64,000 bases of DNA from DASXRA01 sp963737425 (GTDB taxonomy: Bacteria > Actinomycetota > Actinomycetes > Mycobacteriales > Jatrophihabitantaceae). Made by a program: the position numbers and the translations under genes. The DNA lies in assembly GCA_963737425.1 (NCBI GenBank), contig CAVTSX010000008.1, positions 372,001-436,000 on the forward strand, written 5' to 3'. Shown here piece after piece: positions 16,720 through 23,565 of this stretch (position 1 is its first letter; each line of letters starts with the position of its first letter). The notes beneath the pieces are model-generated. The model saw nothing but the letters and a program-made list of their open reading frames with translations, was not told the DNA's origin and made no database searches.

Positions 16720-16735
16720 CCTAAGGCGGCTTAGG
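16720..16735. promoter_or_regulatory. Possible response-regulator binding site upstream of the redox operon
   Basis: A perfect 6-4-6 palindrome, CCTAAG-GCGG-CTTAGG, lies in the 140-bp gap between the histidine kinase gene and the redox-glycosylation operon. A further CTGAGG follows 12 bp after the second arm, giving tandem CTNAGG words. GCCTTAGGC occurs again at 19227-19235, ahead of the gene set that encodes the regulator. A role as binding site for the response regulator is inferred from position only. Confidence 0.35.
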
Positions 16736-16803
16736 AACCCGCTGAGGTGCGACCCCGAACCCGGCGCCCACGGCAGCGCCCGAAACGCGCTGCAATCGGT
16801 CGG

Positions 16804-18141
16804 CTACGGCGGGCCCAGCTCCAGCGTGATCTGCGCCCCGCCCGACGGCGAGCGTCCCACGCGCAGGGAGCCACCCGACGTTTCGGCGCATTGCCGGGCG
16901 ATGTCGAGGCCCAACCCGCTTGAGCCGCGGTCGCTACGGCCGCGCTCGCCGGCGCCTTCGGGCAATCCGGGGCCTTCGTCGCTTACGACGAGGGTTGCTC
17001 CGCTCTCCGACGCGGCCAGGGTCACCGCGAACGGCGTGCCCTCCGGGGTATGCGCAATGACGTTCTCCAGCAGGGCATCGACCGCCGCCGCCAGGTCTTC
17101 GGCCGATGCTCGCACCGGAAGCGGAGAGTCCGGCAGCGAGATCTCGCGGTGTCGCTCCTGATCGTCGGCCAGCGCCGACCAGAAGCTGACCCGCGATGCG
17201 ACGACTGACGTCGCGTCGGCCGAGGGCAGCAGCCCTTCACGTTGGGGCCGGCGGGCAGCGCGGATCACGGCGGTCAGGGTGCGCTCCAGCGACGTGACGT
17301 GCGCTCCGATCCGCTCGGCCTCATCGGCGTCGCGTAGCCCTTCGGCGTCCAGACGAAGGGCCGTCAACGGCGTACGCATGCGGTGCGACATGTCGGCGAC
17401 GGTCTCGCGCTCTTCGGCGATGAGTTCGTCGATGCGATCGGCGAGCAGGTTCAGCGCCGATCCGACCTCGGCGATCTCGCGCGGGCCCGACGTGGGCGCC
17501 CGCGCCGTGACGTCGCCGGTGCTGAGCCGCCGGGCCGTCTGCGCGGTACGCACCAGCGGCGCAACGATTCGCCGGGTCAGCAACTCCCCGCCGATCACCC
17601 CGATCAGGAGCAGCCCGACGCTGCCCGCCGCGATCAGCGCGTACCAGCGTCCGACGCCGTTGTTGAGCGAATTGGTGGACGCGAACACGCTGATCCGATA
17701 GGTGCCAGTCGGGATGCGCGTGAAGAGCTCGGCGACCTTGCCGCCTGGCACGTTGCGCAACTGGGCGTTGTTGGGCGGCGGTCCGCGAACGGGGCCGGTT
17801 CCTTCGCCGGACGTCTCCGCGGGATTTCCCGCACCCTCGTCGGACGGACGCGGGCCGGCGTTGTCGCCCTCTCGCTCGGTGCCGAGGACGGTCCCGTCGG
17901 GCATCTGCACCGACGTGCTGCGATTGTCGTCTTGCTGGAGCTTGTCCAGATAGGTCGTGATCGTGCTCGTGGTCGGGGTGCCGGTACCGAGGAATTGCGC
18001 GACGGACTGAGCCTGATCGCGGATCGAACGCTCGCCGCGCTGCTCCACCGCCGAGCGCACCATCAGCGCCACCGGCACCGCGAAAGCCAACACCACGAGG
18101 ACGGTGATGCCGGTGACGAGCAACAGGATCCGGCGTCGCAT
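16804..18141 (-). CDS. Sensor histidine kinase
   Basis: 445 residues. A first membrane helix at about 8-28 and a second at about 165-190 enclose an extracytoplasmic sensor region that is Pro/Gly/Glu-rich and probably partly disordered. A HAMP-like linker follows (LTRRIVAPLVRTAQTARRL), then the H-box ADMSHRMRTPLTAL, the N-box DALLENVIAHTPEG, the G1 box DEGPGLP and the G2 box GSSGLGLDIAR. All catalytic motifs are intact. It starts directly after the stop of the response regulator gene, so the pair is co-transcribed. Its signal is unknown; the adjacent redox operon suggests a redox or envelope cue. Confidence 0.93.
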   Translation of the reverse strand: MRRRILLLVTGITVLVVLAFAVPVALMVRSAVEQRGERSIRDQAQSVAQFLGTGTPTTSTITTYLDKLQQDDNRSTSVQMPDGTVLGTEREGDNAGPRPSDEGAGNPAETSGEGTGPVRGPPPNNAQLRNVPGGKVAELFTRIPTGTYRISVFASTNSLNNGVGRWYALIAAGSVGLLLIGVIGGELLTRRIVAPLVRTAQTARRLSTGDVTARAPTSGPREIAEVGSALNLLADRIDELIAEERETVADMSHRMRTPLTALRLDAEGLRDADEAERIGAHVTSLERTLTAVIRAARRPQREGLLPSADATSVVASRVSFWSALADDQERHREISLPDSPLPVRASAEDLAAAVDALLENVIAHTPEGTPFAVTLAASESGATLVVSDEGPGLPEGAGERGRSDRGSSGLGLDIARQCAETSGGSLRVGRSPSGGAQITLELGPP

Positions 18142-18828
18142 TCAGGCCTCGGGCGCCGCGAGCCGCACGCCGACCCCACGGACGCTGTGCAGGTACCGCG
18201 GATGCTTGGCCGATTCGCCGAGCTTGCGACGCAGCCACGACAGGTGCACGTCGACTGTGCGGTCCGAGCCGCCCCAGGCGAGCTGCCAGACCTCGGCGAG
18301 CAGATCGCGTTTCGTGACGACCTCGCCGGGGTGGCGGGCGAGGGCGAGCAGTAGGTCGAACTCCTTGCGGGCAAGTTCGACCGGCTGGTTGTCGAGGCTG
18401 ACCTCGCGGCTGCGGGTGTCGATATGCAGCCCGCCCAACACGATCGTCGGATCCTCTTCCTCGGCACGACCGGAGCGGCGCAGCACCGCCCCGATCCGCG
18501 CGTTCAGCTGTGCCGCCGTGAACGGCTTGATCACGTAGTCGTCCGCGCCGAGGTTGAGCAGTCGCACCACATCGGCCTCGTCGTCTCGCGCCGTCGCGAT
18601 GATCACCGGGACATCGCTGACGGCGCGCAGCATCGAGAGCACGTCCGCGCCGTCGATGTCGGGAAGCCCCAGATCGAGCAGGACGACGTCCGGGCGCTGT
18701 TCGACCGCGGCCGTCAGCGCCGGCATACCCGAGCCCACGCTTGTGACGACGTGCCCGTGATCGTGCAGGGAGCGGGTCAGGGCAACGCGTATCGCCGCGT
18801 CATCCTCGACCAGCAGCACCTGCGGCAT
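18142..18828 (-). CDS. OmpR/PhoB-family response regulator
   Basis: 228 residues from ATG 18828, which clears the stop of the preceding gene by 7 bp; the longer frame to 18885 would overlap it. The receiver domain shows VEDDAAIR acidic residues, the phospho-acceptor in LLDLGLPDIDGADV, the conserved Thr in IIATARDD and the Lys in YVIKPF. The C-terminal winged helix has VDVHLSWLRRKLGE and LHSVRGVGVRL. It pairs with the kinase at 16804-18141. Likely targets are its own locus and the redox-glycosylation operon that follows. Confidence 0.94.
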   Translation of the reverse strand: MPQVLLVEDDAAIRVALTRSLHDHGHVVTSVGSGMPALTAAVEQRPDVVLLDLGLPDIDGADVLSMLRAVSDVPVIIATARDDEADVVRLLNLGADDYVIKPFTAAQLNARIGAVLRRSGRAEEEDPTIVLGGLHIDTRSREVSLDNQPVELARKEFDLLLALARHPGEVVTKRDLLAEVWQLAWGGSDRTVDVHLSWLRRKLGESAKHPRYLHSVRGVGVRLAAPEA

Positions 18829-18835
18829 CGAGGTG

Positions 18836-19195
18836 CTAGCGCTGCGGTTCGTCGCCGTCGGGACGGTCGCGACGGATGTCGTCATTGAGCCGGCGCAGGA
18901 ACTCGGGGTCGTCGTCCGGCGCGATCGATCGTCGCGACGGACCCGCGGACGAGCCGGAGTGGCCCTGCCAGCCGAAGGGAGACCGCGGAGCGCGCACGTT
19001 CACCGATGCGCGTGGCCGGCCCCAGATGAACCAGGCGATGGCGCCGATGTCGAGCAGCAGCAGGACGATGATCAGCCAGATCGCCTTGGGCAGGGTGCGG
19101 ATGCGCTCAGCCGGCGCGGTGAGAGCGTCGAAGATTGCGTACAACCATGCAAGAACCGCGATCAGGGTGAATACGCCGCCGAGCCGGATGAACAT
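18836..19195 (-). CDS. PLDc_N-type small membrane protein
   Basis: 119 residues from ATG 19195, chosen because a TACGCT box lies exactly 6 nt upstream and because the longer start is GTG. Two hydrophobic helices flank ALTAPAERIRTLPKAIW; IWLIIVLLLLDIGAIAWFIW then ends in GRPR, the pattern of the phospholipase D-nuclease N-terminal (cardiolipin synthase N-terminal-like) family. The tail is charged and disordered (DDDPEFLRRLNDDIRRD). Function unknown. It leads the response regulator-kinase genes and is divergent from mqnL. Confidence 0.8.
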   Translation of the reverse strand: MFIRLGGVFTLIAVLAWLYAIFDALTAPAERIRTLPKAIWLIIVLLLLDIGAIAWFIWGRPRASVNVRAPRSPFGWQGHSGSSAGPSRRSIAPDDDPEFLRRLNDDIRRDRPDGDEPQR

Positions 19196-19201
19196 GCGTC
19201 C

Positions 19202-19207
19202 AGCGTA
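19202..19207 (-). promoter_or_regulatory. Leaderless -10 box for the PLDc_N-regulator-kinase genes
   Basis: TACGCT on the minus strand ends 6 nt before ATG 19195. This fits TANNNT with transcription starting at or near the first base of the start codon. No clear -35 is seen. Confidence 0.5.
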
Positions 19208-19236
19208 TGCCTCCACAGCCGGGAGAGCCTTAGGCC

Positions 19237-19242
19237 GATACT
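19237..19242 (+). promoter_or_regulatory. Leaderless -10 box for mqnL
   Basis: GATACT ends 6 nt before GTG 19249, with no Shine-Dalgarno between. It lies back to back with the divergent TACGCT box, and GCCTTAGGC (19227-19235) sits between the two. Confidence 0.5.
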
Positions 19243-19248
19243 GACGGG

Positions 19249-20712
19249 GTGGGATTCACGGATTTGCAGGATTTTCTGGCCGCGCTCGAGCGTGATGGCG
19301 ATCTCGCGCGGGTGCGCGTACCCGTCGACCCCCACCTCGAGGTGACCGGCATAGTGCAGCGAGCCGTACGCGAGCAGGGCCCCGCCCTGCTGTTCGAGAA
19401 CCCCACCCGCGGGCGGCTCCCGCTCGCGATCAACGTCTTCGGTACGCAGCGGCGCATGGCGCGCGCACTCGGCGTCGATCATCTGGACGAGATCGGCGAG
19501 CGCATCGGCGAACTCCTCAAGCCCGAGTTGCCCCGCGGCATCGGCGGGCTGCGCGACGCGCTGGGCAAGGCGGCCCAGCTGCGCGCTGCCCCACCGCGGC
19601 GGGTGAAGGTCGCCCCGGTGCAGGAGATGGTCTACAAGGACGACGAGGTTGATCTCGCCATCCTGCCCGGCATCAAGGCATGGCCCGACGACGGCGGGGT
19701 GTTCCTCAATCTGGGTCTGACCCATACGAAGCATCCCGAGACGGGCGCGCGAAATCTGGGCATGTACCGCCTGCAGATGCACGACCAGCGCACGGTCGGG
19801 CTGCACTGGCAGATCCACAAGGACTCCACCTCGCACGCCGCGATCGCCGAGCGGCTCGGCGAGCGGCTGCCGGTGGCGATCGCGTTCGGCTGCCCGCCCG
19901 CGGTCACGTACGCGGCGAGCGCGCCGCTGCCCGCCGACATCGACGAGTACCTGTTTGCCGGCTTCGTGCGGCGCGAACGCGTCGAACTCGTCGACTGCCT
20001 GTCCGTTCCGCTACAGGTGCCCGCTGCGGCGCAGGTCGTCCTCGAAGGATGGGTGACGCCTGGCGAGCGCCTGCCCGAGGGGCCGTTCGGCGACCACACC
20101 GGTTTCTACACGCCGGTCGAGCCGTTCCCGTTCATGCGGGTCGAGACGATGACGATGCGGTCCGACGCCGTCTACCAGTCGATCATCGTGGGCCGCCCGC
20201 CCCAGGAGGACGGCCCGATCGGCAAGGCGACCGAACGCATCTTCCTTCCCTTGCTGCGATTGACGATTCCCGAGATCGTCGACTACGACCTGCCCGAGGC
20301 AGGCGTCTTCCACAACTGTGTGATCGTGTCGATCGACAAGCGTTTCCCGAAGCACGCGCAGAAGGTGATGAACGCGATCTGGGGCGCGGGCCTGATGTCG
20401 TTGTCGAAGCTGATCGTCGTGGTCGACGCCGACTGCGATGTGCACGACTACGCCGAGGTCGCGTGGCGCGCGTTCGGCAACGTCGACTACGCCCACGACG
20501 TGCAGCACACCGTCGGCCCGGTCGACCACCTCGACCACTCGTCCTACGAGCAGTTCTTCGGCGGCAAACTCGGGGTGGACGCCACGCGCAAACTGCCGAG
20601 CGAGGGCTACCGCCGCGGCTGGCCGGCCGAGTGCGTGCTCGACGAGGCGACGACCGCCCGGGTTACGCGCCGCTGGAGCGAGTACGGCATCGGCCGCGGC
20701 GACAGCCGATGA
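19249..20712 (+). CDS. mqnL: UbiD-family menaquinone biosynthesis decarboxylase
   Basis: 487 residues from GTG 19249. UbiD-family marks include DLAILPGIKAWPDDGG in the N-terminal half, LEGWVTPGERLPEGPFGDHT, whose Glu and Asp form the acidic prFMN-linked active site, and the C-terminal LSKLIVVVDADCDVHDY. UbiD enzymes use prenylated FMN to decarboxylate aromatic or unsaturated acids. With mqnP and ubiX adjacent and mqnA/C/E nearby, this is the decarboxylase step of the futalosine menaquinone route (MqnL) rather than ubiquinone synthesis. Its ATGA overlap with mqnP implies coupled translation. Confidence 0.92.
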   Translation: MGFTDLQDFLAALERDGDLARVRVPVDPHLEVTGIVQRAVREQGPALLFENPTRGRLPLAINVFGTQRRMARALGVDHLDEIGERIGELLKPELPRGIGGLRDALGKAAQLRAAPPRRVKVAPVQEMVYKDDEVDLAILPGIKAWPDDGGVFLNLGLTHTKHPETGARNLGMYRLQMHDQRTVGLHWQIHKDSTSHAAIAERLGERLPVAIAFGCPPAVTYAASAPLPADIDEYLFAGFVRRERVELVDCLSVPLQVPAAAQVVLEGWVTPGERLPEGPFGDHTGFYTPVEPFPFMRVETMTMRSDAVYQSIIVGRPPQEDGPIGKATERIFLPLLRLTIPEIVDYDLPEAGVFHNCVIVSIDKRFPKHAQKVMNAIWGAGLMSLSKLIVVVDADCDVHDYAEVAWRAFGNVDYAHDVQHTVGPVDHLDHSSYEQFFGGKLGVDATRKLPSEGYRRGWPAECVLDEATTARVTRRWSEYGIGRGDSR

Positions 20713-21644
20713 CCGACCCCGTTCGCGATGAGGTTGAGCAATCGCCCGGCCCAGGCGTGAAGGCCGGTCCTACGGGTGGCGTAAGGAAGTTCTTCCGGCT
20801 GGTCATGATCGAGCACTCGGTATTCGCCCTGCCGTTCGCCTACATCGCGGCGCTGACGGCGATGTGGAGTGAGAGCCGCTCGGTGCACTGGTGGGAGCTG
20901 GTGCTCATCACGGTCGCCATGGTGTCGGCTCGGACGGTGGCGATGAGCGCCAACCGCATCCTCGACCGCGGCTTCGATGCGCTGAACCCCCGTACCGCCA
21001 AGCGCGAACTGGTCACCGGCGAGATGTCGGTGCGTTCGGCGTGGACGGGCACTGTCGTCGCCCTGGTGGTGTTCCTGGCCTCGGCGGCTGCGCTGTCGTG
21101 GCTGTGCCTGGTGCTGGCGCCGGTCGCGGTCGGGCTGCTCGTCCTCTACTCGTACGGCAAGCGGTTCACCGACTTTCCGCAGGTGCTGCTTGCGCTTGCG
21201 CAGATGGTGGCACCGGTCGGGGCGTGGCTCGCCGTCACCGGGCAGCTGAGCTGGGCCTCGTTCGCCTTGGGCCTCGCGGTCGGCACGTGGATCGGCGGCT
21301 TCGATCTCATCTACTCCTGCCAGGACGCCGAGGTCGACCGGCGCATCGGCTCGCGCTCGTTCCCGGCACGGTTCGGCATTCCGGCCGCCTTGCGCGCGTC
21401 CGCGATCGTGCACGTCGGCACGTTCGCCTGCTTCGCATGGTTCGGTGCCGCCGCAGGTCTTGGCTGGTTGTGGTGGACGGGCCTGGCGCTCACCGCGGTC
21501 GTCCTCGCCTACGAGCACCGCATCGTCCGCGCCGACGACCTGAGCCGGGTGAACCGCGCGTTCTTCACCGCCAACGGCGTCATCGGCATCGGACTGTTCG
21601 GGTTCGCTCTGGCCGACCTGATCGTCCAAGGGCTGGGCGCATGA
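20709..21644 (+). CDS. mqnP: UbiA-family menaquinone prenyltransferase
   Basis: ATG 20709 overlaps the mqnL stop by 4 nt, giving 311 residues. Both aspartate-rich motifs of UbiA enzymes are present: NRILDRGFD in the first half and DLIYSCQDAEVDR in the second, which bind the Mg-diphosphate of the polyprenyl donor. About eight membrane helices are visible. In this context it attaches the isoprenoid chain to the naphthoate precursor of the futalosine route (MqnP). A repeat element (21675-21734) separates it from ubiX, which probably belongs to the same unit. Confidence 0.93.
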   Translation: MTDPVRDEVEQSPGPGVKAGPTGGVRKFFRLVMIEHSVFALPFAYIAALTAMWSESRSVHWWELVLITVAMVSARTVAMSANRILDRGFDALNPRTAKRELVTGEMSVRSAWTGTVVALVVFLASAAALSWLCLVLAPVAVGLLVLYSYGKRFTDFPQVLLALAQMVAPVGAWLAVTGQLSWASFALGLAVGTWIGGFDLIYSCQDAEVDRRIGSRSFPARFGIPAALRASAIVHVGTFACFAWFGAAAGLGWLWWTGLALTAVVLAYEHRIVRADDLSRVNRAFFTANGVIGIGLFGFALADLIVQGLGA

Positions 21645-21674
21645 GACGCGGTCTGCTCTCGTCACCTCAGTTGA

Positions 21675-21734
21675 GTGGTGAGTTATCGCTTGAGTGGTGC
21701 GTTGTAACGCACCACTCAAGCCCAAACGCACCAC
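21675..21734. repeat. Palindromic repeat, variant B, copy 1
   Basis: Four 10-bp words: GTGGTGAGTT at 21675, GTGGTGCGTT at 21694, AACGCACCAC at 21706 and AACGCACCAC at 21725. Pitch is 19 bp, with GT in the centre. The arms extend to TTGAGTGGTG / CACCACTCAA at 21671-21738. The geometry is identical to variant A. It sits in the 112-bp gap between mqnP and ubiX. Confidence 0.85.
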
Positions 21735-21756
21735 TCAACGAAAAGGGCGGCGGCTC

Positions 21757-22443
21757 ATGAGCAGCCGCGCGCCGTGGATTGTGGGGGTGTCCGGGGCATC
21801 GGGCACGCCTTACGCGCGGGCTGTGCTGTGCGGCCTGCTCGACGCCGGCCTGCCGGTCGACCTGGTCATCTCCCGCGCGGCGCGGCTGACCTTGCTGGAC
21901 GAGACCGGGCTGGCCTTTCGCGACGCGCACTGGCGCGACGATCTCGCCGCGTGGCTCGGGCGCGAGCCGTCCGGTGTCGGGTACTGGAGCGCGGCTGACC
22001 TCGCGGCCGGCCCGGCTTCGGGCTCCTACCGGGCGAGGGGCATGGTCGTCGTGCCCGCCTCGACGGCGTCGCTTGCCGGCATAGCGATCGGGCTGTCCAA
22101 GGACCTGCTGCAACGCGCCGCCGAGGTCACGCTCAAGGAGCGGCGTCCGCTCGTCGTCGTGCCGCGCGAGGCGCCCTACAGCCGCTCGACGTTGCAGCAC
22201 ATGCTCGCGCTGCACGATGCGGGCGCGGTGGTACTACCGGCGAGCCCCGGCTTCTACGGCGCACCGGCGTCGGTGCAGCAACTCGTCGACTTCGTCGCCG
22301 CGAAGGTGCTCGACGTCCTCGGCATCGAGCACGACCTGATCGTCCGGTGGACGGGTGAACTCGGCGCGGCTCGAGCTGCAGATCGATCCGCCGCTCGATC
22401 CGCGGCCGATTTGACGGCCGGCCATCCGTCCGGGTCAGACTGA
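21757..22443 (+). CDS. mqnM: UbiX-type flavin prenyltransferase
   Basis: ATG 21757 has AAAGGGCGG upstream; the frame continues back into the repeat element without support. The 228-residue protein shows the FMN-binding SGASGTPYARAVL, the VVVPASTASLAGIAIGLSKD stretch and the prenyl-binding RRPLVVVPREAPYS. UbiX makes the prenyl-FMN cofactor needed by the UbiD-type decarboxylase encoded two genes earlier. It is called MqnM when part of the futalosine route. A 25-residue Ala/Asp/Ser-rich tail is unusual but common in high-GC hosts. Confidence 0.93.
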   Translation: MSSRAPWIVGVSGASGTPYARAVLCGLLDAGLPVDLVISRAARLTLLDETGLAFRDAHWRDDLAAWLGREPSGVGYWSAADLAAGPASGSYRARGMVVVPASTASLAGIAIGLSKDLLQRAAEVTLKERRPLVVVPREAPYSRSTLQHMLALHDAGAVVLPASPGFYGAPASVQQLVDFVAAKVLDVLGIEHDLIVRWTGELGAARAADRSAARSAADLTAGHPSGSD

Positions 22444-22447
22444 CTAC

Positions 22448-22894
22448 GTGGATTCCGTTGATCGGCAGCTACTCGACGCCCTGCGCGCCAATGGCCGCGC
22501 GACATATGCCGAACTGGCCCGCGTGGTCGGGCTGTCCGCACCTGCCGTCCACGAGCGAGTGGGCAAGCTCGAAGCCGCCGGCGTGATCAGCGGCTATCAC
22601 GCGGCGGTCGCGCCCGAGTCGCTCGGCTACTCCATGAGCGCCCTGATCGGGCTGTTCCTCTCTGACAAGGCGAACCCCGATGTCGTGTCCAGCGAGCTCG
22701 GGAAGGTGCCCGAGGTCGAGGACTGCTGGTTCGTCGCCGGTGAGGAGTCCTACGTCGTCAAGGTGCGCGTCGCCGACGTCGGCGCGCTCGAGCAGATGAT
22801 CGGGACGCTGAACAGCATCCGCGGGGTGGCTCGAACGCGCACGACCGTGGTGCTGTCGACCAAGTTCGAGGGACGCGTTCAGCCCGCCGGGTGA
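22448..22894 (+). CDS. Lrp/AsnC-family transcriptional regulator
   Basis: 148 residues from GTG 22448. The N-terminal HTH (DRQLLDALRANGRATYAELA then VGLSAPAVHERVGKLEAAGVI) and the C-terminal RAM domain (VEDCWFVAGEESYVVKVRV, ending in TTVVLSTKFEG) are complete. Such proteins sense amino acids or related small molecules as octamers. It starts 4 bp after ubiX and a CAGACT box lies 6 nt before the GTG, so it may have its own leaderless promoter. Its 3' end overlaps the convergent TetR gene by 16 bp. Confidence 0.92.
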   Translation: MDSVDRQLLDALRANGRATYAELARVVGLSAPAVHERVGKLEAAGVISGYHAAVAPESLGYSMSALIGLFLSDKANPDVVSSELGKVPEVEDCWFVAGEESYVVKVRVADVGALEQMIGTLNSIRGVARTRTTVVLSTKFEGRVQPAG

Positions 22895-23565
22895 GCCTTC
22901 GCGAGCCATGCGCTGAACTGCTCGGCGTCGGGGTCGCCGGTGAGGTCCATGACCGCATGGCCGATGGCCGCGGCGCGCAGTACCCGGTCGGCGACCACCT
23001 CGAGGTCACCCCAGGGCAGGAACGGTTTCGCGACGAACAGCGACGCAATGCCGTGCGCCGCGGCCCACAGTTCGAGGACGAGCGGCAGCGGGTCGCCGCG
23101 GGCGAAGATGCCGGCGTCCATGCAATCGAGGACCGTCGCGTGGATGTACAGGAACGCCGATGTGCCGAGCACCTCGTCGACGTCGCCGGCCTCGGTCCGG
23201 AAGTTCATCGTCACGAGCCGGTAGCACTCCGGGTTGGCCCGCGCGAAGCGCACGCACGCCAGGCCCTGCCGGCGCAGCCGCTCCAGCGGGTGCTCGACGC
23301 CCTCGCCCGCCTGCCGGATCGCCTCACCGATGTCGGTGAACAGGTCGGCCGCCACCGCGTCGAGCAGGGCGTCCTTGTCGGCGAAGTGCAGGTATATCGA
23401 CGGCGGGGTGACGCCGACGTGGGCGGCGACGGCCCGGATCGACACCGCGTCCGCGCTGCCGAGTTCGGTCAGGCACTCGCGGGCGGCGGCGATTATCTCG
23501 CCCCGCAGCTGCTCGCCGGAGCCCTTGGGGGAGCGGTGCCGGCGAGCAGTGGGTTTCAGCGTCAC
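22879..23565 (-). CDS. TetR-family regulator of the MMPL gene
   Basis: 228 residues from GTG 23565, inside a GTGA overlap with the stop of the MMPL gene. The HTH is EIIAAARECLTELGSADAVS then VAAHVGVTPPSIYLHFADKD. The C-terminal ligand domain resembles the TetR_C_33/WHG group (AAHGIASLFVAKPFL). Being downstream in the same operon, it most likely represses that operon. Direct repeats at 25843-25864 overlap the MMPL promoter and are candidate operators. Confidence 0.9.
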   Translation of the reverse strand: MTLKPTARRHRSPKGSGEQLRGEIIAAARECLTELGSADAVSIRAVAAHVGVTPPSIYLHFADKDALLDAVAADLFTDIGEAIRQAGEGVEHPLERLRRQGLACVRFARANPECYRLVTMNFRTEAGDVDEVLGTSAFLYIHATVLDCMDAGIFARGDPLPLVLELWAAAHGIASLFVAKPFLPWGDLEVVADRVLRAAAIGHAVMDLTGDPDAEQFSAWLAKAHPAG

